Assembly (NCBI GenBank): GCA_038749025.1 | Contig: JBCDIL010000002.1 | Coordinates: forward strand, 62,001 to 126,000 | Direction: 5' to 3' | DNA: 64,000 bases | Origin: JBCAXA01 sp038749025 | GTDB taxonomy: Bacteria > Pseudomonadota > Gammaproteobacteria > Steroidobacterales > Woeseiaceae | In this document: positions 17,817-26,957 of the stretch, piece after piece | How the letters are laid out: every line of letters starts with the position of its first letter | Numbering within the stretch: the stretch's first letter is position 1 | Notes under the pieces: generated by a model | Told to the model about the DNA's origin: nothing | The model's input: the letters and a program-made list of their open reading frames with translations, nothing else | Database searches by the model: none | Translations under genes and position numbers: made by a program

Positions 17817-18740
17817 ATGCGCAAACAAACGCTTCTTGCCTTCGCCGTCATGTTCGCCGTACTGGTTACGACAGCTTGTGCAACCTCACCGACAGGCCGA
17901 CCGCAGCTGCTGATCGGGTCGAAACGCGAGCTGGAGGAGGCGGGACGCCGCGACTTTATTGAGTTCAAGAAAAATGCGCCGTTGAGCGGACACGGACCGA
18001 CGATCGAGTACGTTACCTGCGTGACTAACCACGTTCTTGACCAATTGCCGGACGAAGAATTTGACTCTCGGGATTGGGAACTGGTGATCGCCGATGTCCC
18101 CCAAACCAACGCTTTCGTTGTGCCCGGCGGGCGAATCGTCGTCTTCACCGGCATTTTATCGGCGGCACGCAATCAGCATCAGCTGGCGGCGGTGTTGGGT
18201 CACGAGGTAGCGCACGAGATCGCGTTGCACGGGCTCGAGCGTAAGTCGAACCAGACAGTGGCCAGCTACGGTATCCAAGTTTTGGGATCGGCCGTCGGCG
18301 GCGGCACGAGTTACAACGCCAAGCGTGCCTCTTTTGAGGCCTTCGGTTTGCTGGCGCAGTACGGTTTCCAGCTGCCGTTTAGTCGCAAACACGAGTCTGA
18401 AGCAGACATCGTTGGGCTTCGCTACATGGCGATGGCCGGTTTCGATCCACGCGAGTCGGTGCCATTATGGAAAAACATGGCATCGGGAAATCAGGAGCTG
18501 CCACCCGAGCTCCTCATGACTCACCCGGCACCCGAAACGCGAATACGACAACTCGTCGAAGAATTGGAATTTGCCTTGCCTTTGTACAACGATGCCCGGG
18601 CGCGCGGGGCCGATCCGCAGTGTGAGCCACCGGGTTTCTATAGCGATTCGGAAGACGCCAACGGCGACCAACCGCCTGAACCGGAAGTGACAGCTGATGC
18701 GCAATCCTCGGCCAAAGAGACGCTAAACGCCGCACTTTGA
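17817..18740 (+). CDS. M48-family metalloprotease, lipoprotein
   Basis: A 307-aa protein with a lipoprotein signal peptide (TTAC, Cys21). It is followed by an M48 peptidase domain with the zinc motif HEVAHEIALHG (His129, Glu130, His133) and the third ligand in SRKHESEAD. It resembles periplasmic Loi-P (YcaL)/YfgC-type peptidases that process outer-membrane proteins such as lipopolysaccharide assembly factors. The C-terminus is acidic and Pro-rich. ATG 17817 is chosen because it starts the signal peptide. It is the first of four envelope hydrolase genes on this strand. Confidence 0.9.
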   Translation: MRKQTLLAFAVMFAVLVTTACATSPTGRPQLLIGSKRELEEAGRRDFIEFKKNAPLSGHGPTIEYVTCVTNHVLDQLPDEEFDSRDWELVIADVPQTNAFVVPGGRIVVFTGILSAARNQHQLAAVLGHEVAHEIALHGLERKSNQTVASYGIQVLGSAVGGGTSYNAKRASFEAFGLLAQYGFQLPFSRKHESEADIVGLRYMAMAGFDPRESVPLWKNMASGNQELPPELLMTHPAPETRIRQLVEELEFALPLYNDARARGADPQCEPPGFYSDSEDANGDQPPEPEVTADAQSSAKETLNAAL

Positions 18741-18839
18741 TCGCTGGGTCCGGTGGGTGATCGACAGCGTGGGGGTATACGCTCCTTGCGACTGGCGCCA
18801 GCATGGCGCGCCTAACAACTCTGAGGAATAGCAGCGGCG

Positions 18840-20888
18840 ATGAGACGCCTAACGATAGCGATCGCCTTCCTGACATTGGGCGTTACCATGGCTTGTACCG
18901 TCGTTTCTCCAGGCGATACTGCCGCACCGTCCAGCGATTTAGTCACCGGGCTCGATCCGACCGGTTACGACCCCTCCATCAGACCACAAGACAACCTGTT
19001 CCAGTTCGTCAATGGGCGTTGGTTAACGACGACTGACATTCCCGACGACAAGTCGAACTACGGCTCGTTTTCAATGCTCGCTGATCAGTCTGACGAGCGG
19101 CTGCGCGCGATTATCGTCGACGCTGCCGAGAGTACGGAGCTGGCAGGCTCCGAGCGGCGCAAGATCGGCGACTTTTATCGCGCCTTTATGGATGTTGAAC
19201 GAATCGACAGGCTAGGTGTCGAGCCGCTTTCCGAGGAACTTGCACGCATCGACAACATCCGAAGTCGCCGTGATTTAGCCGATTACCTCGGGCGCGCGGC
19301 GCGGCTGCCCACCGTAACGCCCATTCGGTTTTGGGTCGGGCAAGACTATCGGAACCCGGCGGAGTACATCGTCAACCTGACGCAGTCCGGACTTGGGTTG
19401 CCCGATCGCGATTACTACTTAACGAACAACGCCGCCGCGCAAGCGACTCGAGACGACTACCTCGCTTACTTGGACCGGTTGCTCACACTGGCTGGTCGCG
19501 GCGCGGACGCACGGCGTTTGCGCGAAGTGTTGTATTTCGAAACGGAGCTCGCTCGTGCTCAGTGGTCGCGTACAGATTCGCGTGATCGCGACAAGACGTA
19601 CAACAAAGCGACAACGGCCGAAATGGCCGCTCTACTGGTTGGCTTGGACATAACGACGTTGACGCAAGCGGCGGGCTTCGATGAGCAGACCGCATTCAAT
19701 ATTCGCCAACCCAGTTATTTCGAGCGGTTCTCCAAGATCGCGACAGCAACGTCGTTGGACGTGTGGAAAACGTACTTGAGCCTGCGCTTACTCAATGAGG
19801 CGGCACCGTACCTGTCGTCGCCGTTCGCCGATGCCCATTTCGACTTCAACCGACGGCGGCTAAAAGGCGTGCAGGTAGCGCAGCCACGCTGGAAGCGCGC
19901 TGTACAAGCCGTCGATACGTTCATCGGCCTAATGGTTGGTCGGCTGTACGTTGAGCGCTACTTCCAACCGGAAGCGAAAGTGCGGATGGATGAGTTGGTA
20001 ACGAACCTGTTAACCACATTCGAGCAAGGCATCGATGATCTCGCTTGGATGAGTCCTGCCACCAAACAGGAGGCTCGCGAGAAGCTGGCACGATTTACTG
20101 TCAAGATTGGCTACCCCGACGTTTGGCCGGACTACAGTGACTTGCACATTAGCACCGACACTTTATTCGGTAATGTGGCGGCGGCAGTCCGGTTCGAGGC
20201 CGACCGACAATTCGCCAAACTCGGTGGTCCGGTCGATCGGGATGAGTGGTTTATGTCGCCGCAAACGGTAAACGCGTATTACAGCCCATCGATGAACGAG
20301 ATCGTTTTTCCAGCGGCTATCTTGCAGCCACCGTTTTTTGATCTACGCGCTGATGACGCCGTGAACTACGGAGCGATCGGTGCGGTTATTGGCCACGAAA
20401 TTAGCCACGGCTTCGATGATCAAGGTCGCAAGACAGACGGTACCGGACTCTTGCGTAACTGGTGGACAGAAAGCGACAACGCCGAGTTTTCGAAACGCGC
20501 CGACGGCCTCGTTGAGCAATACAGTCAATTCGAACCGCTGCCAGGCAAGTTCGTCAACGGTCGCTTCACGCTCGGTGAGAACATTGGTGACTTGTCCGGT
20601 GTTAGCGTTGCTTACAAAGCCTACCAACAGTCCTTGAAGGGTGAACCGGGTCCGGTCATCGATGGTTACACGGCTGCGCAGCGGTTTTTCATGGGCTATG
20701 CCCAGGTGTGGCGCCGCAAGTACCGCGACGATGAGTTGGAGCGCCGTTTGCTCGTCGACCCGCATTCGCCAGCTGAGTATCGAGTAAACGGTGTCGTCCG
20801 CAATATCGATGCTTTTTACGACGCTTACGGCGTCGACGCCGACGATGAAATGTACTTGCCGCCGGAAGAGCGCGTGCGTATCTGGTAA
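18840..20888 (+). CDS. M13-family (neprilysin-like) metallopeptidase, lipoprotein
   Basis: A 682-aa zinc peptidase. The N-terminus is a signal peptide with a lipobox-like VTMAC. The M13 N-terminal domain starts at DPSIRPQDNLFQFVNGRW. The substrate motif NAYYSPSMNEIVFPAAILQ is present in the C-terminal domain. The zinc site is VIGHEISHGFD (His519, Glu520, His523), and the second half of the site is GENIGDLSG, where the usual final GG reads SG. M13 enzymes cleave oligopeptides in the periplasm or at the cell surface. The L,D-transpeptidase gene follows 9 nt later. Confidence 0.94.
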   Translation: MRRLTIAIAFLTLGVTMACTVVSPGDTAAPSSDLVTGLDPTGYDPSIRPQDNLFQFVNGRWLTTTDIPDDKSNYGSFSMLADQSDERLRAIIVDAAESTELAGSERRKIGDFYRAFMDVERIDRLGVEPLSEELARIDNIRSRRDLADYLGRAARLPTVTPIRFWVGQDYRNPAEYIVNLTQSGLGLPDRDYYLTNNAAAQATRDDYLAYLDRLLTLAGRGADARRLREVLYFETELARAQWSRTDSRDRDKTYNKATTAEMAALLVGLDITTLTQAAGFDEQTAFNIRQPSYFERFSKIATATSLDVWKTYLSLRLLNEAAPYLSSPFADAHFDFNRRRLKGVQVAQPRWKRAVQAVDTFIGLMVGRLYVERYFQPEAKVRMDELVTNLLTTFEQGIDDLAWMSPATKQEAREKLARFTVKIGYPDVWPDYSDLHISTDTLFGNVAAAVRFEADRQFAKLGGPVDRDEWFMSPQTVNAYYSPSMNEIVFPAAILQPPFFDLRADDAVNYGAIGAVIGHEISHGFDDQGRKTDGTGLLRNWWTESDNAEFSKRADGLVEQYSQFEPLPGKFVNGRFTLGENIGDLSGVSVAYKAYQQSLKGEPGPVIDGYTAAQRFFMGYAQVWRRKYRDDELERRLLVDPHSPAEYRVNGVVRNIDAFYDAYGVDADDEMYLPPEERVRIW

Positions 20889-20897
20889 CGTTCCATC

Positions 20898-22124
20898 GTG
20901 ATGTTGATTCGCTCTTACCTTCTTGCCGGATTCAGTGTGGTGCTCGCCAGTGCCTGTGTAGCGCACCGTCCCTTGTCGCTTACCGACGCCGAGCCTGACA
21001 CGCCACCGGCGGCGTCCTCCGACGCCCTTGCGCCCGCCCCGATTGCGTTGGTGACGTCGGCGCCGAGTGAGCCTGTCGTCTCGGCGTGGCAACGCTACCT
21101 CGCTAAGACCGAGGCGGTCGAGCGCGGACGCGTCCGCGAGTTTACGCTGGCATCGCCCCAGCAAACGGTTGTCGGCGAGTTAACCGTCCTGCGCGCGAAC
21201 GCCGAGAACACGTTTTCGGACATCGCACGTCGTTTCGGGCTCGGCTACGACGAGCTGGCAACAGCCAATCCAGGCGTTGATCCCTGGTTGCCTGGCGCCA
21301 ACACGCCGATTCTGTTGCCGACCCGGTTGGTCCTACCCGACGTTAAACGGGAAGGTATCGTTCTCAACATCGCGGCGAAACGCCTGTTTTATTTTTTGCC
21401 CCCGGCAGCGTCTGGAGAACAGCGCGTTATTACATACCCCATCGGTATCGGCCGAGTGGGCTGGGCGACACCGCTGGGCAATGCAGCCGTTATCGCCAAA
21501 GCGGAGAATCCTACGTGGTACGTTCCTCAATCGGTGCGGGCGGAGCACCGTGAGATGGGCGATCCACTGCCAGCCATTGTGCCCCCAGGGCCCGACAACC
21601 CGCTCGGTCACCGAGTGCTTAAGCTCGACATGGATGGCTACCTGATTCACGGCACGAACCAACCGTACGGCGTCGGTATGCGGGTCAGCCACGGCTGTGT
21701 TCGTTTGTACCCAGAAGATATCGAAGCGCTTTATCAAATGGCAGGTCTCGGAACCGCGGTGCAAATCGTCAATCAGCCGGTACTGGCCGGTTGGCAGGGC
21801 GAGACGTTGGTCGTGCAAGCCTATCCGCGCCTCGAGGACGACGACCGCGATCATTCCGCGATCGCTGGGTCATTGCGTACAGCCTTGGCGAGTGTTGCTT
21901 CACCGGGTGTTCGCAGTGACCTCAGCACCCGCGCCAACGCCGTTGTCAAAGAAGCCAGCGGCCTTGCGACCAGTGTGATTGCAACCCCAGAGTCGGGGGT
22001 CGAGTGGCCGGTAGTTGTCCGTAACGATGTCATTGTTGACAACCCATTGAGCGACGACGAACTCGCCGAATTGATGGCCCTCGCAGACGAGGCTGCGAGC
22101 ACGACGACAAATCGAGGAGAATGA
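20898..22124 (+). CDS. L,D-transpeptidase with LysM domain, lipoprotein
   Basis: A 408-aa protein with a lipobox LASAC near residue 17. A LysM-type module is visible in NTFSDIARRFGLGYDELATA, followed by NPGVDPWLPG. The YkuD catalytic domain starts around residue 150 and ends with HGTNQPYGVGMRVSHGCVRLY; the catalytic Cys is residue 267. The C-terminal 100 residues are a disordered-looking extension rich in Ala and Ser. YkuD enzymes make 3-3 peptidoglycan cross-links or attach Braun-type lipoproteins. The start is GTG 20898 or the adjacent ATG 20901. It lies in a compact run between two peptidase genes. Confidence 0.93.
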   Translation: MMLIRSYLLAGFSVVLASACVAHRPLSLTDAEPDTPPAASSDALAPAPIALVTSAPSEPVVSAWQRYLAKTEAVERGRVREFTLASPQQTVVGELTVLRANAENTFSDIARRFGLGYDELATANPGVDPWLPGANTPILLPTRLVLPDVKREGIVLNIAAKRLFYFLPPAASGEQRVITYPIGIGRVGWATPLGNAAVIAKAENPTWYVPQSVRAEHREMGDPLPAIVPPGPDNPLGHRVLKLDMDGYLIHGTNQPYGVGMRVSHGCVRLYPEDIEALYQMAGLGTAVQIVNQPVLAGWQGETLVVQAYPRLEDDDRDHSAIAGSLRTALASVASPGVRSDLSTRANAVVKEASGLATSVIATPESGVEWPVVVRNDVIVDNPLSDDELAELMALADEAASTTTNRGE

Positions 22125-22129
22125 GCTCG

Positions 22130-23989
22130 ATGAGTGTTCAACGGTGTTGGCCATTATTGGTCGTTGGGCTGTTTATCGGTATCAGCAGCGCTAGCGCTGA
22201 TGTGCATTCATTCGCGAACACGGACGTCTATCGCCAGCAGCACCTGCATCTCGACGTCAACATCGATTTCGATGCCTCTATCCTGGTGGGGTTCGTCGAC
22301 ATCGAATTCGAACGTCAGGGGCGCGCGCGGCCGGCGCTCATCCTTGATACACGCGATCTAGTCATTCGCTCCGTTGAGGTCAAGAGTAAACAACAGTGGC
22401 GGCGCGTGCCGTTCGTCCTGGGTCCGGACGATGCGAATCTCGGCCGCGCCTTGTCGATCGATTTGCCGTCGCGAACTCCGCGCCGTTTTATCTTACGTGT
22501 CGGCTATGAGACGCGGCCTGAGGCGAGCGGCTTGCAGTGGTTAACGCCGCCGCAAACTGCCGGCGGCGAGCAGCCGTTTCTGTTTTCGCAATCGCAGGCG
22601 ATCCACGCCCGCAGTTGGGTACCGTTGCAAGATACGCCGGCGGTACGTTTTACGTTTACCGCAGCGGTACGAACGCCGCCGGCATTGCGGGCCGTTATGG
22701 GGGCGAGTACCACAGCGGCGGATCCTGACGCGGGCCGCTACGAATTCGATATGCCACAACCGATCCCGTCATACTTGATGGCGATCGCGGCGGGCGAGCT
22801 CGAGTTTCAAGCGATTGGCGATCGAACTGGCGTCTACGCCGAGCCTAGCGTGCTAAAGGCGGCAGCCTTTGAGTTTGCCGATACCGAGCGGATGCTCGAG
22901 ATCAGTGAGTCTTTGTTCGGCCCGTACCGATGGGGACGCTATGACTTGCTGATCCTGCCGCCGTCGTTCCCTTTCGGCGGGATGGAGAATCCGCGTCTAT
23001 CGTTCATTACGCCGACCGTGTTGGCAGGCGACCGAAGTTTGGTTTCGCTGATCGCGCATGAGTTGGCCCACAGCTGGTCAGGTAACCTCGTCACGAACTC
23101 GAGTTGGCGCGACCTGTGGTTGAACGAGGGCTTCACCGTGTTCCTCGAAGCGCGGATTATGGAGGCTTTGTACGGTGCAGACCGGCGTCAAATGGAAGAG
23201 CGCCTTGGCTACGAGGCATTGCTCGGCGATTTCGCGACACTGACACCGCCCATGCAGCACCTGGCGGTCGATCTGGCCGGTAAGGACCCGGATTTGGTCT
23301 TCTCAAGCGTGCCGTACGAAAAAGGTCGCCTCATGTTGGTTTGGCTCGAGCGCGCCTTTGGTCGCGAAAAGCTCAATACATTCTTGCAAACGTACTTCGA
23401 TCACTTTGCGTTCAAGAGCATCGCGACGGAGGACTTTCTGGTTTATGCCGATACCAACTTGTTGGCCGACAGCTCGGCTGGCGTTAGTCGCAGCGATCTT
23501 GAGCGTTGGATATTCGAGCCTGGCTTGCCCGACGGCGCCGTTTTACCGTCAGCCGACATCTTCGAGCAAGTCGATGCGGCCCGTCGCGCATTTCTCGAGG
23601 GATCCGTCGCGGCTAACGCGATCGACACGGCTCAATGGTCGACGCAAGACTGGCTGTACTTTCTGAATAACTTACCGGACGTGCTCTCCAGCGAGCAGCT
23701 TAGCGCTCTGGACAGTGCGTTTGGTCTAACGGTCGCTGGCAATAACGAGATCGCACACAGTTGGTTACTTATTGCGATTCGTAACGACTATCAGCTGGCG
23801 TGGCCGCGTCTGGAAGACTATTTGTTATCTATTGGTCGCAATAAGCTCGTCAAACCGCTGTATGCCGCATTGATGCAATCCGAGCGTGGCAGTGAATTTG
23901 CGCGCGACGTTTTCGAGCGTGCTCGGCCGGGTTATCACCCGCTCACCGTGACGGTGAACGAGCGTATCGTTTACCCGCAAGGGCGGTAG
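22130..23989 (+). CDS. M1-like aminopeptidase, exported
   Basis: A 619-aa protein of the M1 family, close to the leukotriene-A4-hydrolase/aminopeptidase group. The signal peptide ends near ASAD. A beta-rich N-terminal domain leads to the exopeptidase motif GGMENPR and the zinc site HELAHSW (His310, Glu311, His314) with the third ligand Glu333 in NEGF. The helical C-terminal domain is present. It probably trims N-terminal residues from peptides in the periplasm. ATG 22130 is favoured because GAGGAG is 10 nt upstream; ATG 22121 lies too close to it. Confidence 0.92.
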   Translation: MSVQRCWPLLVVGLFIGISSASADVHSFANTDVYRQQHLHLDVNIDFDASILVGFVDIEFERQGRARPALILDTRDLVIRSVEVKSKQQWRRVPFVLGPDDANLGRALSIDLPSRTPRRFILRVGYETRPEASGLQWLTPPQTAGGEQPFLFSQSQAIHARSWVPLQDTPAVRFTFTAAVRTPPALRAVMGASTTAADPDAGRYEFDMPQPIPSYLMAIAAGELEFQAIGDRTGVYAEPSVLKAAAFEFADTERMLEISESLFGPYRWGRYDLLILPPSFPFGGMENPRLSFITPTVLAGDRSLVSLIAHELAHSWSGNLVTNSSWRDLWLNEGFTVFLEARIMEALYGADRRQMEERLGYEALLGDFATLTPPMQHLAVDLAGKDPDLVFSSVPYEKGRLMLVWLERAFGREKLNTFLQTYFDHFAFKSIATEDFLVYADTNLLADSSAGVSRSDLERWIFEPGLPDGAVLPSADIFEQVDAARRAFLEGSVAANAIDTAQWSTQDWLYFLNNLPDVLSSEQLSALDSAFGLTVAGNNEIAHSWLLIAIRNDYQLAWPRLEDYLLSIGRNKLVKPLYAALMQSERGSEFARDVFERARPGYHPLTVTVNERIVYPQGR

Positions 23990-23997
23990 AGGCTCAC

Positions 23998-24135
23998 GTG
24001 CGCGATTGGTTAAAGGTGATGCTCGACGAAGTTGAGCGTAAGCAACGCGAGGCAGACGAGCAGCCGTCCGCTAACGGCAGCGAGGCGCCGACGCCGGACC
24101 CACCGAAGGACACAGACACTCAAGAGACCAAGTAG
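23998..24135 (+). CDS. Small hypothetical protein (45 aa)
   Basis: A 45-codon frame starting at GTG, 8 nt after the aminopeptidase stop. An amphipathic start (VRDWLKVMLDEVERKQREAD) leads into an acidic, Pro/Thr-rich tail ending DTQETK. Its composition is protein-like and the close spacing suggests it is co-translated with the aminopeptidase. The last 16 nt overlap the end of the convergent PLP-enzyme gene. No domain is recognised. It could be a small helper of the upstream enzyme, but this is a guess. Confidence 0.45.
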   Translation: MRDWLKVMLDEVERKQREADEQPSANGSEAPTPDPPKDTDTQETK

Positions 24136-25160
24136 GTGAGTTCACTCGGCACGGCCGTCGTACGTTGACCATAAACCGGCGGTGCGGGAAAGCGTGGATC
24201 GAACGTATTCCAAAACAGCGTTGGCCCCTCCGCTGTGCTTGACGTGGCGAGCACGGCTGCGAATGCTTTTGCGCTGTATGTATTTTCCAATTCTAGGCCC
24301 GCAAGGTTCGCTGCCTGTTGCCGCGCGTCTTCGCTCGCCTCGGTTGCTCGCGCGTAGCCAGCCCCAAATTGCTCATCGTCGATCGTCACACGCTCCTGCC
24401 AGCCGCTGAGATCGATGGTCGGATCAAGTTGCTGCATCTCGGCTGCCCAGCGGTTGCCGGCAGCCAACAGTCGCGACTTGTTCGCGATATCGTCGCTTAC
24501 GACACGCACCGCGTGGACTCGGGTTGGTAGAGCACAAAGATGCAGTCCCATCGCGAGACCGATGACCGATCCCATCGTTCCCAATGGCATAACAATGCGA
24601 CTTGGTGTCGGCAGTTGATTGGTAGCAATCTGTTCGCTCAATTCGGCGCCGGCGGCCACAAAACCCAGTGCCCCGAGCCATGACGAACCGCCCATCGGAA
24701 TAACAGCGGCACGACCGTCGAGCGCGCGCAGCGTTTCGCGAACGGCGGCGTCGCGCTGCGTCCCCTGTCCGGCGTAGACGAGTTTTGTTCTAAGCTGGAC
24801 GTGGCAGGCTAGCGTTTTCGCGACGCGCTCTGTTGCGGTTTGGCGTGATAGGAACGCGACCGGCCGAAAGCCAAGTCCACGGGCGTGTACGGCAGTGGCG
24901 AGAGCGTGATTGGAGCCAGCAGCGCCGAATGTTGCGACATATCGGCAGTCCCGTGCGCTGGCGTCAGCGAGCAAATACTCCAGTTTGCGAAGTTTGTTGC
25001 CGGCATAACGATCGTGGGCGCGTTCGTCGTGCTTGACGAATAGTTGGCCATGCTCGGTGTCCACGGTCGACACCGGTGTTGGGTAGTTGCCGAGGCCTAC
25101 TCGAGGTACCGCACGGGCCAGTCGTCGACTGACTCGAAATAGATAGCCGTATCCGTGCAT
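24120..25160 (-). CDS. PLP-dependent D-cysteine desulfhydrase / ACC deaminase-family enzyme
   Basis: A 346-aa fold-type II PLP enzyme. The PLP-binding Lys is in GNKLRKLEYLL (Lys56), with FGAAGSNHALATA after it and the phosphate-binding glycine loop PLGTMGSVIG in the second half. Family members deaminate 1-aminocyclopropane-1-carboxylate or break D-cysteine to pyruvate, sulfide and ammonia. Sequence by eye cannot separate these, so the substrate stays open. It has no operon partner on its strand; the sheath-like gene is divergent with about 90 bp between. Confidence 0.82.
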   Translation of the reverse strand: MHGYGYLFRVSRRLARAVPRVGLGNYPTPVSTVDTEHGQLFVKHDERAHDRYAGNKLRKLEYLLADASARDCRYVATFGAAGSNHALATAVHARGLGFRPVAFLSRQTATERVAKTLACHVQLRTKLVYAGQGTQRDAAVRETLRALDGRAAVIPMGGSSWLGALGFVAAGAELSEQIATNQLPTPSRIVMPLGTMGSVIGLAMGLHLCALPTRVHAVRVVSDDIANKSRLLAAGNRWAAEMQQLDPTIDLSGWQERVTIDDEQFGAGYARATEASEDARQQAANLAGLELENTYSAKAFAAVLATSSTAEGPTLFWNTFDPRFPAPPVYGQRTTAVPSELTYLVS

Positions 25161-25207
25161 TGCTAAGCCCAGGGCCGATTCGAGTCATAACGGTAGCACG
25201 GTATTTG

Positions 25208-25237
25208 TTGTCTTTTTTTAATAAGACACGCTAGACT
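25208..25237 (+). promoter_or_regulatory. Possible sigma-70 promoter for the sheath-like gene
   Basis: TTGTCT (25208-25213) and TAGACT (25232-25237) are separated by 18 nt, within an AT-rich stretch that contrasts with the surrounding sequence. A transcript would start about 25244, shortly upstream of the sheath-like frame. Confidence 0.4.
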
Positions 25238-25272
25238 AATGCCACATCCAATTGTTTTGTCTAGGTATTCGA

Positions 25273-26748
25273 TTGGCAGCGATATCCCACGCTGGCATCA
25301 CCGTAACGGAACTCGGCGGCAGCGAGTCGCCGATTGCGTTTTGCCGCCAACCGGTCGTCGCGATGCTGGGGCGGACCCAAACTGGCCCGGTCAACGACCC
25401 CGTAACGGTTACCTCGCTACAGCAGTTCGCCCGAGTTTTCGGTGGTGACTGGCCGGACTCATGGCTACCCGATGCCGTCCGGCAGTTTTTTGCAGCCGGC
25501 GGCAGCCAGCTCGTTATCGTTCGCATTACGAATCGCGCACGCGCTGCCGAGGTAACGCTTCCCGCTGCCTACGGCGGCTTGACGTTGCGTTCGCGTTACC
25601 CTGGCAGTGACGAAACGCTACGGGCCGATATCGACGCGCCGCACGGCGGCCACGTTTTCCATTTGACCCTGCAACGTGCGGTCGGCGGTCGTATTGTTGA
25701 TCAGGAGTTCTACCGCGATCTGTCGCTCGATGAGACCGATGAGAACTTCGTTACCGCAGAGCTCGCGACTTCTTCGTTGGCCGAGGTCGGCACCCGCGCA
25801 GCCGCCGACGGCAACGCGACCATAAAACCTGCCACCGGGCGCATTGTTGTCGTTAGCCAACCAGGCACCGACGGGGCGGCGTTAACCGATTACGATTTGA
25901 TTGGCACGCCAACCGAAGCCACCGGCTTGTTTTCACTAGACCCATTGCCGCAGCTCGATTTTGTTTACGCGCCGCCGAGTCGTTATGTGGACGACAATCG
26001 GGCCGTGTTTCGTGCGGCGGCGGCGAAGTACACCGAACAGCGTCGCGCGTTGCTGGTTATAGATCCGGCGCCACGTACGCGACAACCACAGATCGACCGC
26101 CCGAACGGGCGACTGCCCCTCATTCAATATTGGCCACCGGTGGTTGAGCGTCGCGACCGAGCCCAACGTGTTCCGATAGGCGGCGCGATTCTTGGCGCGC
26201 TCGTTCGGTTTCAGCGTGAAGGCTATGGTGACTTCGGTTTTCACGCCGACGAGACCCGTATCGGACGTCGTTACGTGCCCGACCCACGGGCGTCGATGCG
26301 CTCGCTGCCGGTGCTGGCCGATGCGGGCGTGTTTGTCCTGGCGCCACGCCGCGACCAGACCCTCGGCGTGCATCCGGCGAATTTGTACGTGCCGGAGATA
26401 GAACGCCGCTGTTCGATGCATTCATTGCGGCTTCTGCTACTCATTGAACGAGCGATTAGCGAATCAACCCGTTGGATCGTGCTACGCCATGCCGAACCGG
26501 CCGCCTGGCTTGAACTCGCGACGCAGGTCAGCGCGTTTCTCGCGCGCCTGGAGCGCGCGGGCTTGATTGTTGAGCCCTACCGCGTTCGCTGCGATGCCCA
26601 TACGAATGTTGCCAGCAGACTCGAGCCTGGAACCGTCAGCTTCCTGGTTCGCGTACAGCCGCGCCAGTTCAATGAAGCGATTACGCTCGCCGTGACACAG
26701 ACGCCCGATGGCACACGAATGACTCGCGCGGCCTTTTCTGATGCCTAA
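25273..26748 (+). CDS. Orphan phage-tail-sheath-like protein
   Basis: A 491-aa protein resembling contractile tail sheath subunits. The start AAISHAGITVTELGG matches the sheath N-terminal pattern SxGVYVEE, with insertion-loop strands after it. A subtilisin-like sheath core contains ATGLFSLDPLPQLDFVYAPP, and the C-terminal sheath domain runs from FVLAPRRDQTL to LRLLLLIERAISESTRWIVL. No tube, baseplate, spike, terminase or AAA disassembly gene lies nearby, so this is not an obvious prophage or secretion cluster. The start codon is non-standard: TTG 25273 with AGG upstream, or TTG 25252. It is coupled to a small membrane protein by an 8-nt overlap. Confidence 0.75.
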   Translation: MAAISHAGITVTELGGSESPIAFCRQPVVAMLGRTQTGPVNDPVTVTSLQQFARVFGGDWPDSWLPDAVRQFFAAGGSQLVIVRITNRARAAEVTLPAAYGGLTLRSRYPGSDETLRADIDAPHGGHVFHLTLQRAVGGRIVDQEFYRDLSLDETDENFVTAELATSSLAEVGTRAAADGNATIKPATGRIVVVSQPGTDGAALTDYDLIGTPTEATGLFSLDPLPQLDFVYAPPSRYVDDNRAVFRAAAAKYTEQRRALLVIDPAPRTRQPQIDRPNGRLPLIQYWPPVVERRDRAQRVPIGGAILGALVRFQREGYGDFGFHADETRIGRRYVPDPRASMRSLPVLADAGVFVLAPRRDQTLGVHPANLYVPEIERRCSMHSLRLLLLIERAISESTRWIVLRHAEPAAWLELATQVSAFLARLERAGLIVEPYRVRCDAHTNVASRLEPGTVSFLVRVQPRQFNEAITLAVTQTPDGTRMTRAAFSDA

Positions 26749-26953
26749 TAAACCGACATCAGTGGTGAGATTTCTACCACGCCGGTCGCACAAAGACAGC
26801 GATTACGCAAACCGACTCGATGAGCAAGGGGAGACGATGGAGCCAACTCGACAACCACGACCTGAGATCGATCGGACGATGTTACTGGTCGGCGTCGTCT
26901 ACGCATGCGTGCTACTGGCGTTCGTTGTTCGCGCCGCGGCGACGTTGCCGTAG
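26741..26953 (+). CDS. Small single-pass membrane protein
   Basis: A 70-aa protein: a basic and charged N-terminal part (residues 1-45), then one membrane helix near the C-terminus (MLLVGVVYACVLLAFVV). Its ATG lies inside the end of the sheath-like gene (8-nt overlap), suggesting coupled translation. A second ATG at 26837 has a strong AGGGGAG site just upstream and would give a 38-aa protein with the same helix. It may anchor the sheath-like protein at the membrane; that is inference from position. Confidence 0.5.
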   Translation: MPNKPTSVVRFLPRRSHKDSDYANRLDEQGETMEPTRQPRPEIDRTMLLVGVVYACVLLAFVVRAAATLP

Positions 26954-26957
26954 TCCG

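Noticed and set aside
25239..25448. ATG-started frame before the sheath-like gene
   Set aside because: It is in another frame and has no similarity to sheath N-termini; the sheath frame fits better from a TTG codon. A frameshift is possible but there is no need for one.
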